From assembly GCF_003762835.1 (NCBI RefSeq), contig NZ_RJWA01000004.1, positions 1 to 64,000 on the forward strand: 64,000 nucleotides of DNA, given 5' to 3'. This DNA comes from Micromonospora sp. HM5-17 (lineage in GTDB: Bacteria; Actinomycetota; Actinomycetes; Mycobacteriales; Micromonosporaceae). This document shows, in pieces, positions 49,447 through 58,177 of the stretch. The notes beneath the pieces were generated by a model. That model saw only the letters and a program-made list of their open reading frames with translations, made no database searches and was not told the DNA's origin. Every line of letters starts with the position of its first letter. The first letter of the stretch is position 1. The position numbers and the translations under genes are program-made.

Positions 49447-50388
49447 TCACCGGGGGTAGTGGACCCCGGTGAGCCGCTCGGAGATCTCCCAGAGCCGGGC
49501 GGCGTCGGCCGCGTCCGGCAGGTTGGCGGGGAGTCGCGCCGGGGCGGGGCCGCCGCCGAGTTCGGCGAAGCCGTCCGGCCCGTAGTAGCCGCCGCTCTCG
49601 GCCTGCGGGCTCGTGGCGGCGTACAGGGCGGGCAGGATCCCGGTCGGGACCTGCTGCCACACCGGGACGGCGTACATGAGCCGGTTGCGGAGTGCGATGA
49701 GCCGGATGCGGCGCCCACCGTGGGTGGCGCCGGTGACCTGGAGGTTGGTGACGGTCGCGCCCGGATGAGCGGCGGTACTGTGGAGGCCCCATCCGGCCGC
49801 CGTGCTCCGCCGGTGGAGTTCCCGGGCGAAGACCAGCAGGGCGAGCTTGGAACGGCCGTACGCGATCCACGACCGATAGCGTCGCTCGCCGTGGAGGTTG
49901 GCGAGGTCGAGCGTGCCGAGCCGACTCATCAGGCTGCTCATCGACACGACCCGGGCGGCGCCGGCGGCCCGTAGCAGCGGTAGCAGGTGTCCGGTCAGCG
50001 CGAAGTGTCCCAGGTAGTTGGTGCCGAACTGCAGCTCGAAGCCGTCCTCGGTCAGGACCCGGTGCGGCGGTGCCATGATGCCGGCGTTGTTGATCAGGAT
50101 GTCCACGGGCCGTCCCTCGGCCACCAGCTGGGCACCGAACGCGGCGACGCTGGCCAGCGACGACAGGTCCAGGTGTCGCAGGTCGAGCCGGGCCTCCGGC
50201 AGCTCCGCCCGGATCCGCCGGACGGCCTCCGCCCCCTTCTCCAGGTTCCGGACCGCGAGGACGATCTCCGCGCCGGCCCGGGCGAGCCGGCCGGTGAGGC
50301 CGAAACCGAGTCCACTGTTCGCGCCGGTGACGACCGCGAGCCGGCCGGTGAGGTCTGGTACGTCGAGACCGGGTCGCGTCCGTGCCAT
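49447..50388 (-). CDS. Short-chain dehydrogenase/reductase, retinol-dehydrogenase-like
   Basis: 313 aa classical SDR: cofactor motif [18 protein letters not shown] near residue 20, [20 protein letters not shown] near 100, catalytic Ser in VVSMSSLM and YGRSK (YxxxK) near 175, then PGATVTNL. The long tail with [15 protein letters not shown] is typical of the RDH/WWOX-like actinobacterial group. NADP preference is suggested by the AVRNLEKG Arg. ATG 50388 chosen with GGAG upstream. Confidence 0.9.
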   Translation of the reverse strand: MARTRPGLDVPDLTGRLAVVTGANSGLGFGLTGRLARAGAEIVLAVRNLEKGAEAVRRIRAELPEARLDLRHLDLSSLASVAAFGAQLVAEGRPVDILINNAGIMAPPHRVLTEDGFELQFGTNYLGHFALTGHLLPLLRAAGAARVVSMSSLMSRLGTLDLANLHGERRYRSWIAYGRSKLALLVFARELHRRSTAAGWGLHSTAAHPGATVTNLQVTGATHGGRRIRLIALRNRLMYAVPVWQQVPTGILPALYAATSPQAESGGYYGPDGFAELGGGPAPARLPANLPDAADAARLWEISERLTGVHYPR

Positions 50389-50563
50389 GGGGACATTCTC
50401 CGGCAGTCGGCGCCGGGCGGTGAGCCCGGCGACCGAGGGCGGGAGTCGGTGACGCCTCGGCGCGAGCGATCGGCGATGATGACGGCGCTGGTGTGGGTAC
50501 GACCGGCGGGGCGGCCTCGACACGGCTTGCCGGTGCCGGTGGGAACCGGGGAGGGACGCAACG

Positions 50564-51811
50564 ATGAGCCAGCCACCGATGTCGGCGTATCCGGCGCAGC
50601 CGCATCCCCTGGTGGGGCCGATCGGTGAACTGCTTGCCGCCGCCGTGCCGGCTGGCTGGCGACAGTTGCACGTGGAGTACCGGGCGGTCGGGCTGTACAT
50701 CGAGACCGACGTGCTGGCGGTCGGGTTCGACGGGGGCACCTGGCCGGTGCAGCCTCCCGCGACGGTCGTCCAGCTGCTCGGCTGGCTGCGGGCCGGGATG
50801 TACCAGCCGGGCCGGGGTACCTGGTTCAGCGCGACCCTGGTCGTCGACCCGGCAGCGCCGCCCCAGCTGACCGTCGGGCTGGACCAGGAGCCGCGCTGGC
50901 GCTGGATGCCCTCGCCCCAGGGCTTCCAGGACGAGCTGCGCTTCTTCCCCCGCGCCGAGCAGTACATTCCGGACTGGTTGCGGGTGCGGGCCGGGCTGCC
51001 CCCGGCGGCCCAGCCGCCGGCCTCCGTGCCGCCCGCCGTACCGGTGACGGCGACCGGGCCGTCCGGTATCCCGACGATGCCGCCGGCCGCTCCTCCGGCG
51101 ATGCCATCGGCGCCGACGGCCGCACCGGTGGGGATGCCGGCGATGCCGCCGGCCTTCCCCGGTGCTCCGGCCGTGCCCCCGGCCGATCCCGCAGCGCCCC
51201 CGGCCGCGCCGGCCATGGCTCCGGCGTTTCCCGGGACGCCGGGTGCGCCGCCGGCCTTTCCGCCCGCGCCGGCGAGCCCGCCGGCGCGGGGAGTGGCGTC
51301 CGTACCGGTGCCGTCCACGCCGCCGGTCTCCTCGGCCCCGCCGGTGCCGTCCGCTCCTCCGGGTTCCTCAACTCCGCCCGCGTCGTCCGCGCCGCCGGCT
51401 TCGTCGGCTCCGCCGGTGCCGTCCGCGTCGCCGGTCGGCCAGGGAGAACTGCGGATGGCGCGGGTCTACGACCGGCTGGACGACGCGGGGCGGCCCGCCG
51501 CCGACCGTCCGCCGGTGCCGTCAACCGAACTCGACCAGGTCGTTGCCTACCTGAAGAACGCGCCGGTGGTGCTCGCCGCCCGGGGCTATGCCCGGGACGA
51601 GTTCGATCCGGAGCGCCGACCGGAGGTGCCGATGACGTTCCACACCGACGGTACGTGGGTGTGGGGCGGCGCGGTCGCGTACTACCTGCGGGAGCACGGC
51701 CTTCCGCCGGAGCCGGACCTGCTCGCGCACATCAGGGCGAACAACTTCGTGGTGCCCGAGGTCGGTGAGGAGGCGAAGAAGCGGGCCGTGGATGTCGTCA
51801 CCAGCGGCTAG
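50564..51811 (+). CDS. Two-domain protein with long Pro/Ala linker (unknown function)
   Basis: 415 aa. N-terminal domain (about 15-145): [64 protein letters not shown]. Residues about 150-300 are a Pro/Ala/Ser-rich linker built of PPAxPxAP-type units. C-terminal domain (about 305-412): [69 protein letters not shown]. The C-terminal pattern recalls proteins found next to polymorphic-toxin genes in actinobacteria, and the N-terminal one YezG-like immunity folds; no toxin gene is adjacent. GGGAGGGA precedes the ATG. Confidence 0.8.
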   Translation: MSQPPMSAYPAQPHPLVGPIGELLAAAVPAGWRQLHVEYRAVGLYIETDVLAVGFDGGTWPVQPPATVVQLLGWLRAGMYQPGRGTWFSATLVVDPAAPPQLTVGLDQEPRWRWMPSPQGFQDELRFFPRAEQYIPDWLRVRAGLPPAAQPPASVPPAVPVTATGPSGIPTMPPAAPPAMPSAPTAAPVGMPAMPPAFPGAPAVPPADPAAPPAAPAMAPAFPGTPGAPPAFPPAPASPPARGVASVPVPSTPPVSSAPPVPSAPPGSSTPPASSAPPASSAPPVPSASPVGQGELRMARVYDRLDDAGRPAADRPPVPSTELDQVVAYLKNAPVVLAARGYARDEFDPERRPEVPMTFHTDGTWVWGGAVAYYLREHGLPPEPDLLAHIRANNFVVPEVGEEAKKRAVDVVTSG

Positions 51812-51883
51812 GGCCGGGGCGCCGGCGACGGGGTGACCCGCGGAGGCGGGTTACGGGCGCGGGCGGGGCGGGTATCCGGCGCC

Positions 51884-52633
51884 ATGACGGAGGTGCTGGA
51901 GGACGGGGACATCTACTTCCTGTACCGGCCCCGGGTGGCGGACGAGCGGGTGGAGTCGCTGACCGAGGTGCAACGGCTGCTGGTGGTGCTGCGCCCGTGG
52001 CGGGGCCGACGCCAGCTCCGGCTGCTCGTGGTCGGTCGGAAGCGGCTGCCCGACGTCGAGGAGCACGACCGCTTCTGGGCCTTCGTCGCCGCCGTGGCGC
52101 GGCGGCCGCAGCAACTCCACGAGGCGTTGGAGCCGCGCGAGTACGCGACGCGGACCCGGGGCGCGCGGCGGCAGGAGGCGGCCCGACCGGTGGCCGAGGG
52201 GGCGTACGTCCTCGCCCGCCACACAGACCACACGCACCTCGCGTACCAGCTGGAACTGCCACGCCGCCCCGGCCCTCCGCAGCACGATCTGCAGATCGAG
52301 CCGGAGGCGAGCCACATCGTCACGGTGAAGAATCCCCGCGCGCCGTCCCCACCCGGAGTCGGTCTGCGGGAGGCCGACCGGGCGAGGCTCCCGGCCGAGC
52401 TGCAACAACGGTTCGGTGACCGCCGGTTCGCCCCGCTCGACCCGCCCGCGTTCCTCGACCAGCCCGGCGTGGAGCTGGTGCTGATCGGAGCGGCACACGA
52501 CGCCTCGACGGAACTCGACGTCGACCTGGACGCCGAGGTGGAGCGCGCCGCCCGGGACACGGTCTTCGAGGAACTGCGTATCGGGCGGGCGGAGCGCCCG
52601 ACCGAACCGCTGTTCGCCGGTCAGTGGCGTTGA
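51884..52633 (+). CDS. Conserved protein of unknown function (DGDIYFLYRPRV family)
   Basis: 249 aa, soluble. Begins VLEDGDIYFLYRPRV, followed by VQRLLVVLRPW, LLVVGRKRLPDVEEHDRFWAFV, GAYVLARHTDHTHLAYQLELP and HIVTVKNP; these blocks are recognisably shared with proteins in many proteobacteria and actinobacteria, to my memory, without assigned function. ATG 51884 preferred to GTG 51833 because the family starts there. Its 3' end overlaps the convergent histone-like gene by 13 bp. Confidence 0.82.
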   Translation: MTEVLEDGDIYFLYRPRVADERVESLTEVQRLLVVLRPWRGRRQLRLLVVGRKRLPDVEEHDRFWAFVAAVARRPQQLHEALEPREYATRTRGARRQEAARPVAEGAYVLARHTDHTHLAYQLELPRRPGPPQHDLQIEPEASHIVTVKNPRAPSPPGVGLREADRARLPAELQQRFGDRRFAPLDPPAFLDQPGVELVLIGAAHDASTELDVDLDAEVERAARDTVFEELRIGRAERPTEPLFAGQWR

Positions 52634-53178
52634 GTCGCCCGCGACGGAGACGAGCCGGTGGTGGCCCTGCGGGCCGGCCTCCGGACACCCGCGGTCGTGC
52701 GGGCTGACTTCCCGGCCGCGGTCGCCGTGCGTTTCGTGGCCGCGGTCGCCGTGCGGGCCGGCTTCTTGGCCGCGCTCGCCGTGCGTGCGGGTGCGGTGGC
52801 GCTGGCGGTCGTCCGGGCGGGGGCCTTCGCGGCCAGGTTGCGGGCCGGTGTCGCTGCCGACTTTTTCGCCACCGGTGCCCGCTTCGCTCCGGGGGTTCGC
52901 TTCGACGGCGGGGTTCGGGTCGCGGCGGGGGCCGGCCGGCCGGCGCGAGGCGCGGTCGGCTTCGCCGCCTTCTTCGGGGTCTGTGCCGCGGTTGCCCTGG
53001 CGGCCCGCTTCGCGGCGGTGGCGGCCTTCGCGGCCCGGGTGGTCCGCCTGGTCGGCGCCTTCTTGGCGCCGGTGGCCTTGCGGGCGGCAGCCGGTCTGGT
53101 GGCCGTCCGAGTGCGGCCGCCGCGACCACCCCGGCGGCCGGTGTGGTTGCTGCGACCGGACAAGAGTCCCTTGGCCAT
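52621..53178 (-). CDS. Histone H1-like Lys/Ala/Arg-rich protein
   Basis: 185 aa almost wholly made of Ala, Lys, Arg, Thr and Pro in KKA, ATKR, PARTA-type units (AKKAPTRRTTRAAKAATAAK), with no hydrophobic core. This resembles bacterial H1-like and HupB-tail proteins that compact DNA or bind RNA. A unique start MAKGLLSGRSNHTG precedes the repeats. ATG 53178 with GGAGGGAG 6 nt upstream. Tail-to-tail overlap of 13 bp with the preceding gene. The opposite-strand frame is a mirror of Val/Ala codons and was rejected. Confidence 0.8.
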   Translation of the reverse strand: MAKGLLSGRSNHTGRRGGRGGRTRTATRPAAARKATGAKKAPTRRTTRAAKAATAAKRAARATAAQTPKKAAKPTAPRAGRPAPAATRTPPSKRTPGAKRAPVAKKSAATPARNLAAKAPARTTASATAPARTASAAKKPARTATAATKRTATAAGKSARTTAGVRRPARRATTGSSPSRATQRH

Positions 53179-53304
53179 CTCTGCTCCCTCCGTCGGCGGC
53201 TTGTCTCCCCCCGGCCTCGGCACCTAAACGGGGTGGTCGAAGCCCGCACGAGGTGGGGTCGCCGCACGCCGGCGGAACCGGACGGCACGCCGGACCCGGG
53301 CCGG

Positions 53305-53736
53305 TCAGTCGGTACGCCGCAGGTCGGCCCGGTACTGTTCCCGGGGTTCCCGATCGTCCCGGGACCACCACCACGCGTAGCTGAGCAGACCGGGGCGGGG
53401 CAGGGTGAGCACGATCCGGGCGAGCAGCGGTCCCTCGTACGCGGTGAACTGTCCGGGTGTCTGCTGGGTGAAGCGGACCATGCCGGGCAGGTCGAGGCTG
53501 GCGACGTGCAGTTCCAGCCGGCCGTCCGCGCCGAGCAGCAGGACGCTGTGTTCGACGTGCCGCAGGCCGTCCCGGTCGGTGGTCGTCTCGTAGTCCAGAA
53601 TGGCGGCACGTCCGGCCAGTGCCGGAGTGACCACCATCCGGGCCAGGAAGGGCCCGCTCTCGGGCCCGTCGCCGCGGCCCCGGTAGACCCCGGCGGAGCG
53701 GAGCAGACGGTGCAGGACGTCGGTCTCGGCGGGCAC
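53305..53736 (-). CDS. Conserved hypothetical protein
   Basis: 143 aa from GTG 53736; a longer frame from TTG 53763 has no better signal. Begins PAETDVLHRLLRSAGVYRGRG, has several beta-strand-like blocks (RLELHVASLDLPGMVRFTQQ, PLLARIVLTLPRPGLLSYAWWW). No Cys and no membrane helix. It is divergent from padR and shares its promoter region. Function not recognised. Confidence 0.65.
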   Translation of the reverse strand: MPAETDVLHRLLRSAGVYRGRGDGPESGPFLARMVVTPALAGRAAILDYETTTDRDGLRHVEHSVLLLGADGRLELHVASLDLPGMVRFTQQTPGQFTAYEGPLLARIVLTLPRPGLLSYAWWWSRDDREPREQYRADLRRTD

Positions 53737-53774
53737 GGCGACACGGTAACGGGCGCCCGCCAACTACGGCGTCG

Positions 53775-53804
53775 TTGACGCTATTCCGTATTGCGGAGTA
53801 GCAT
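53775..53804 (+). promoter_or_regulatory. padR promoter with internal palindromic operator
   Basis: -35 TTGACG (53775-53780), 18-nt spacer, -10 TAGCAT (53799-53804). An imperfect palindrome, GCTATTCCG 53780-53788 / CGGAGTAGC 53794-53802 (8 of 9 paired), occupies the space between and overlaps the -10. Predicted start falls next to GTG 53814, so the transcript would be leaderless. Likely PadR autoregulation, inferred. Confidence 0.6.
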
Positions 53805-53813
53805 CCACAGCTT

Positions 53814-54146
53814 GTGGACACGACCCAGTTGCTCAAAGGCGTGCTGGATCTCGCGGTCCTGGCCGTGCTGAAGGACGAGGACGGCTACGGCTACGACATC
53901 ATGCGCCGGCTCCGCTCCGCCGGTCTCGACGAGGTCGGCGACGCCTCCGTCTACGGCACCCTGCGCCGACTCTTCCAGGCTGGGTTGTTGGCCACGTACG
54001 TGGTTCCCAGCGAGTCGGGCCCGCACCGTAAGTACTACTCACTCAACGCCGCCGGCCGGGATCAACTCGCCCGCTCCGGTAAGGTGTGGCGGTCGTTCGC
54101 CGCCTCGATGGACCGGCTGCTCGACGAGAAGGGAGTGGCGGCATGA
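53814..54146 (+). CDS. PadR-family transcriptional regulator
   Basis: 110 aa. The wHTH starts at once: TTQLLKGVLDLAVLAVLKDEDGYGYDIMRRLR, then EVGDASVYGTLRRLFQAGLLATY and the wing SGPHRKYYSLNAAGRDQLA. This is the short PadR class (PadR-s2). Its ATGA overlap with a HAAS-domain membrane protein is the common pairing in which the regulator controls the membrane protein. No Shine-Dalgarno; -10 at 53799-53804 suggests a leaderless start. Confidence 0.93.
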   Translation: MDTTQLLKGVLDLAVLAVLKDEDGYGYDIMRRLRSAGLDEVGDASVYGTLRRLFQAGLLATYVVPSESGPHRKYYSLNAAGRDQLARSGKVWRSFAASMDRLLDEKGVAA

Positions 54147-55162
54147 CCGAGCGGAGCGAGGGCGCGACGGTGACCGCGCCGGAGATCGCCCGGTACGTCG
54201 CCCGGGTCCAGGCGACCCTGGCCGACCTGCCGGCGACGGTGCGGGAGGAACTGCTGGAGGACCTTCCCGAGCACCTCGCCGAGGTCGCCGCCGAGACAGA
54301 GGGGTCACTCATCGAGCGGCTCGGCCCGCCCGAGGCGTACGCGATGGAGCTGCGCGCCGCCGCCGGGATTCCCCCGGCCTCCGCCCGCAACCTCGACCAG
54401 CGGCTCGGTGCCGTCCTCCAGGCCGGCCGCGACCGGCTACGCGTGGTCGACCGTCGGCTCGGGGTGGTCCTCGGGTACGAGCGGCTCAGCGACTACGTCC
54501 GGCTGCTTCGTCCCGCCTGGTGGGTGCTGCGCGGCTACCTGGTCGCGATGCTGATCACCGTGTTCAGCACCGGGGAGTCGTTCGGCCTGCTGCCCCGGCT
54601 CGGCGGCAGCACCCTGGCCGCCCTGCTGCTGCTGGCGGTGACCGTCCCCGGGTCGATCTGGCTCGGCCGCCGGACCGACCGGCTCGGCCGGCGACCGAGG
54701 TGGATCCTGCACACCAGCAACGTCCTGCTGGTCATCTTCGGCCTGATCGGACTCGCCGCCGTGGGTACGCGCTCCTCCTACCCGCAGTTCCAGGAGGTCT
54801 ACACCGACCAGTACTCCGGGGTGCGGGACGTCTACGTCTACGACAGCGAGGGGCGGCTGCTGGAGGGCGTCCGGCTGTTCGACCAGAACGGCGAGCCGAT
54901 CCGGCTCGGCGAGCCCTGGTGTCCGGAGGCACGGCAGCGACTCTTCCCGGACGGTGAGGACGACTACGACCCGTACCTCGACGACCTGACGCAGCAGCCG
55001 TACCCGTACTGCCCGGAGGGCGCCCCGTTCCGGCTGCGCCCGACCACCCCGCCCGCCCCCGGCGGCACCCCGGCCCCGCCCGAGAGTCCGACCCCGACCC
55101 TGAGCTCGGTTCCGGCCCGCCCGACGGTGCCGTCCTCCCCGAGCGTGACTCCCACCACCTGA
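54143..55162 (+). CDS. HAAS-domain membrane protein (PadR partner)
   Basis: 339 aa. N-terminal HAAS-like module (about 15-80: EIARYVARVQATLADLPATVREELLEDLPEHLAEV, RLGPPEAYAMELRAAAG), then three helices (LRGYLVAMLITVFSTG, LAALLLLAVTVPGSIWL, VLLVIFGLIGLAAVG), then an extracytoplasmic domain with VRDVYVYDSEGRLLEGVRLFDQ and Cys near PWCPEA and PYCPEGA, and a Pro/Ser/Thr-rich tail. HAAS modules are thought to carry signals between PadR regulators and membrane domains; the ligand is unknown. Confidence 0.85.
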   Translation: MTERSEGATVTAPEIARYVARVQATLADLPATVREELLEDLPEHLAEVAAETEGSLIERLGPPEAYAMELRAAAGIPPASARNLDQRLGAVLQAGRDRLRVVDRRLGVVLGYERLSDYVRLLRPAWWVLRGYLVAMLITVFSTGESFGLLPRLGGSTLAALLLLAVTVPGSIWLGRRTDRLGRRPRWILHTSNVLLVIFGLIGLAAVGTRSSYPQFQEVYTDQYSGVRDVYVYDSEGRLLEGVRLFDQNGEPIRLGEPWCPEARQRLFPDGEDDYDPYLDDLTQQPYPYCPEGAPFRLRPTTPPAPGGTPAPPESPTPTLSSVPARPTVPSSPSVTPTT

Positions 55163-55195
55163 GCCCCCTCGCCCGGCTCACTTGGGGCGAGCAGC

Positions 55196-55237
55196 GACGT
55201 GGCGTACACCAGAGCAACGGGAGGTGTACGCCACGTC
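55196..55237 (+). terminator. Strong hairpin after the PadR/HAAS operon
   Basis: Perfect 15-bp stem GACGTGGCGTACACC (55196-55210) / GGTGTACGCCACGTC (55223-55237) with a 12-nt loop, 34 nt after the stop and 136 nt before the next gene. No U-tract and lower GC than the other terminators; an operator for the downstream hydrolase gene is possible. Confidence 0.65.
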
Positions 55238-55373
55238 AGCATTGCCTTCCGTCGAACGGGTCGATCGTGGCAGGCTACCCGGACACCGGCGACACGCAGG
55301 AGCCGACCACCGACATCGGTCGGAAATAACTGTGCGACCAGCCAACGATGTCTGACCGACAGGAGGGCCACCG

Positions 55374-56060
55374 ATGGGCGAGATGGTGCGTTACCGCAGT
55401 AACGGGGAGACCAGCGAGGGCTACCTCGCCATACCCGACTCGGATGCGGCCAGTCCGGCCGTCATCGTCATCCAGGAGTGGTGGGGGCTGGTGCCGCACA
55501 TCACCTCGGTCGCCGACCGGTTCGCCGCGGCCGGCTTCGTCGCCCTCGCCCCGGACCTCTACCGCGGCGTCTCCACGACCGAGCCCGACCACGCCGGCAG
55601 GCTCCTCCTGGGACTGGCGATGGACCAGGCCGCCCGGGACATCGCCGGCGCCGCCGACTACCTGGCCGAGCGGCCGGAGGTGACCGGCAGGATCGGAAGC
55701 GTCGGCTTCTGCGCCGGGGGCAGCCTGGCGCTCTGGTCGGCCACGCTCTCGGAGCGGATCGTCGCGACCGTCGGCTTCTATCCCGTCCTTCCCTGGGAAC
55801 GGATGCGCCCGGACTGGACCGACTACACCGGCAAGGCGGCGCTGATCCACTGCGCCGAGGAGGACGGCACCTCCGCCGCCGAGGGCGTGCAGACCGCCCG
55901 GCGGGCGATCGAGGCCGCCGGCGGGACGTGTGTCCTGCACGACTACCCCGGCACCTCGCACGCGTTCTTCAACGACGACCGCCCCGAGGTCTTCGACCAG
56001 CCGGCGGCGGCCAGTTCCTGGGCTCGTACCCTCGACTTCTTCCGGACCCGGCTTGGCTGA
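55374..56060 (+). CDS. Dienelactone hydrolase family protein
   Basis: 228 aa alpha/beta hydrolase. Nucleophile Cys in [15 protein letters not shown] near residue 120, acid in [14 protein letters not shown], His in [11 protein letters not shown] near 195: the C-D/E-H set of dienelactone hydrolases, which open dienelactones from chlorocatechol breakdown but often serve other esters. [10 protein letters not shown] is the family oxyanion region. GGAGGG upstream of ATG. Its stop overlaps the next gene start. Confidence 0.92.
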   Translation: MGEMVRYRSNGETSEGYLAIPDSDAASPAVIVIQEWWGLVPHITSVADRFAAAGFVALAPDLYRGVSTTEPDHAGRLLLGLAMDQAARDIAGAADYLAERPEVTGRIGSVGFCAGGSLALWSATLSERIVATVGFYPVLPWERMRPDWTDYTGKAALIHCAEEDGTSAAEGVQTARRAIEAAGGTCVLHDYPGTSHAFFNDDRPEVFDQPAAASSWARTLDFFRTRLG

Positions 56061-56802
56061 GCCGCGTACCCCCGCCGACGTGGCCGCCCGCGCACCGCGG
56101 GCGGCCGACCTGGCCGAGCTGGACGCCGCCGTTGCCGGGTGCTGTGCGTGCCCCCGCCTCGTGGCGTGGCGCGAGGAGGTGGCGCGGGTACGCCGCGCCG
56201 CCTTCCGGGACCAGGAGTACTGGGGCCGGCCGGTGCCCGGCTTCGGCGCCGCCGACGCCCGGATCGCGATCCTCGGCCTGGCCCCGGCCGCGCACGGCGG
56301 CAACCGGACCGGCCGGATCTTCACCGGGGACCGCTCCGGAGACGTCCTCTTCGCGGCGCTGTACCGGGCCGGCCTGGCCAACCAGCCGACCAGCGTGGCC
56401 GTCGGCGACGGACTCGAACTGCGGCACACCCGGATCGCCGCCGCGGTCCGCTGCGCGCCGCCGGAGAACAAGCCCACCCCGGCCGAACGGGACACCTGCG
56501 CGCCCTGGCTGCACCGGGAGTTCGAACTGATCAAACCAACCCTGCGCGTCGTGGTCGCGCTCGGCGCCTTCGCCTGGGCCGCGTGGTGGCCGATCCTCCG
56601 CCGGGTGTACGGCGTCCAGCCGCCCACCCCGCGACCTGCCTTCGGCCATGGGGCACACTGGTTCGGCGGAGCCGTGCCGCAGGTCCTCGGCTGTTACCAC
56701 GTCAGCCAGCAGAACACCTTTACCGGACGGCTCACACCGGCAATGCTGGACGAGGTGTTCGCCCGGGCCCGGCGCCTGGCCGGGCTGGACGACTCCCGCT
56801 AG
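56053..56802 (+). CDS. Family 5 uracil-DNA glycosylase (UDGb)
   Basis: 249 aa. Base-excision repair of uracil, and in UDGb also hypoxanthine. Motif [20 protein letters not shown] lacks the Asp/Asn of family 1, as in UDGb; motif B is [14 protein letters not shown]. Cys for a 4Fe-4S cluster: GCCACPRL near the start and [23 protein letters not shown] 56053 overlaps the preceding stop and keeps the conserved start; a GTG at 56080 is the alternative. 20 nt before the DUF4129 gene. Confidence 0.9.
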   Translation: MAEPRTPADVAARAPRAADLAELDAAVAGCCACPRLVAWREEVARVRRAAFRDQEYWGRPVPGFGAADARIAILGLAPAAHGGNRTGRIFTGDRSGDVLFAALYRAGLANQPTSVAVGDGLELRHTRIAAAVRCAPPENKPTPAERDTCAPWLHREFELIKPTLRVVVALGAFAWAAWWPILRRVYGVQPPTPRPAFGHGAHWFGGAVPQVLGCYHVSQQNTFTGRLTPAMLDEVFARARRLAGLDDSR

Positions 56803-56822
56803 GCGACACAGGGGGCGGTGCG

Positions 56823-57587
56823 ATGACCGACGGGCACTCGGGACGTGCCCGTCCCGACGACCGTCCGGCACCACCGAGCCAGACTCGGCGCCTGTTCCGC
56901 GCACTCTGGCCGCCGGTCGTGATCGCCGGCCTGCTGGCGCTGGCCGCGCTCGCCGCCGCCCACTCGTCGCCCGGCTACACCCGGGTCGAGCCACCCGCCG
57001 ACGTCCTGCCGACCCTCCGTCCCCCGGCGCCGCCAACCAGGGAGGCCGGGGCGGCGTCCCCCGCCGAAACCACCTCCGGCCACCTGCCCTCCTGGCTCCA
57101 GACGGCCGCCGTCGTGCTCTGCGGCGCGGTGGTGGCGACCGTGGTCGTCGCGCTGCTCTGGACGTTCGCCCGTGACCTGCTGCGCCGCCGGACGGCCGTG
57201 GCGAGGCGGGGGCGCCGGTCTGGGCCGCGCCGCAGCGCCGCGCAGACCGCCGAGGAGGTGGTCGCGGCGCTCGACGCGGGTCTGGTCGAACTCTCCGACA
57301 CCGACGCCGACCCGCGCCGGGCGGTGATCGCCTGCTGGGTACGGCTGGAGCAGACCGCCGCGGCGGCCGGGGTCGAGCGGCGGCCCGGGGACACCCCGAC
57401 CGACCTGGTGACCCGGCTGCTTCGCACCGGCCGGCCGGTCAGCGCCGGCGTCCTGGCCGCGTTCGCCGAGGTCTACCGGGAGGCCCGGTACGCCACCCAC
57501 ACCGTCGACGAGCGGATGCGCGGCCAGGCCCGCTCCGCCCTGCAACGACTGCGCGCCGAACTCACCGCCGCGGAGGCCGTCGGATGA
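56823..57587 (+). CDS. DUF4129 membrane protein
   Basis: 254 aa, two helices (VVIAGLLALAALAAAHS and VVLCGAVVATVVVALLWTF) enclosing an about 65-residue Pro-rich extracytoplasmic loop, then the DUF4129 cytoplasmic region (RRAVIACWVRLEQTAAAAGVERRPGDTPTDLVTRLL, EVYREARYATHTVDERMRGQARSALQRL). DUF4129 often sits with transglutaminase, MoxR and DUF58 genes in a membrane-protein maturation cluster of unknown output. Coupled to the next gene by ATGA. Confidence 0.88.
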   Translation: MTDGHSGRARPDDRPAPPSQTRRLFRALWPPVVIAGLLALAALAAAHSSPGYTRVEPPADVLPTLRPPAPPTREAGAASPAETTSGHLPSWLQTAAVVLCGAVVATVVVALLWTFARDLLRRRTAVARRGRRSGPRRSAAQTAEEVVAALDAGLVELSDTDADPRRAVIACWVRLEQTAAAAGVERRPGDTPTDLVTRLLRTGRPVSAGVLAAFAEVYREARYATHTVDERMRGQARSALQRLRAELTAAEAVG

Positions 57588-58177
57588 GCGGGGTCAGCAC
57601 GAGCATCGACGACCTGCTCCAGCACGAGGAGGAACCGCCACCCACCGTCCGGCGGCGGCCGGGTCTGGTCCGGACGTGGCTGCGTGGCGTCCTGATCGCC
57701 GCGGTCCTCACCGGCGCCCTCCTGGCCGCGCTCCGGATGGTCGGTGTGGCCTTCTCCCCGGCCGCGGTCTTCGCCGCCTTCCTCGCCCTGCTGCTGCTGC
57801 GCCGGATCACGTCGGCGCTCGCCCCCGAGCCGCCCGAGCGGGTCCGGGTCGACCGGCGGTCGACCCGGGGCGGGGAGGACGGCAGCGACAACCGGGCCGC
57901 CCAGGACGCCCTCGGCAGCGTGATCGGCCGTTGGGAGAACCGGCTCGCCTGGGCGCAGAAGGATCCGGACCGGTTCGCCCGACGGGTCCTGCCGATGCTC
58001 GGCGAACTCGCCGACGAACTCCTGCGGCAGCGGCACGGGCTCACCCGGGCCACCGATCCGGAGCGGGCCCGGGCGTTGCTCGGCGATCAGCTCTGGACGT
58101 TCCTCGACACCCGGCCCAAGCGGACTCCGTCGCCGCGGGAGCTCGCGGCGATTGTCGCCCAGTTGGAGAAGGTATGA
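57584..58177 (+). CDS. Conserved membrane protein of the MoxR/DUF58 block
   Basis: 197 aa, two helices (WLRGVLIAAVLTGALLAAL and VFAAFLALLLLRRI), then a soluble C-terminal region (SVIGRWENRLAWAQKDPDRFARRVLPMLGELADELL, RTPSPRELAAIVAQLEKV). ATGA overlaps with both neighbours show it belongs to the block. It occupies the place where other clusters hold small membrane subunits. Function not known. Confidence 0.8.
   Translation: MSGVSTSIDDLLQHEEEPPPTVRRRPGLVRTWLRGVLIAAVLTGALLAALRMVGVAFSPAAVFAAFLALLLLRRITSALAPEPPERVRVDRRSTRGGEDGSDNRAAQDALGSVIGRWENRLAWAQKDPDRFARRVLPMLGELADELLRQRHGLTRATDPERARALLGDQLWTFLDTRPKRTPSPRELAAIVAQLEKV

Noticed and set aside
52658-53227. Val/Ala-rich 189-codon ORF opposite the H1-like gene
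   Set aside because: It is the complement of Lys/Ala/Arg codons; the minus strand has a strong Shine-Dalgarno and family-typical composition.
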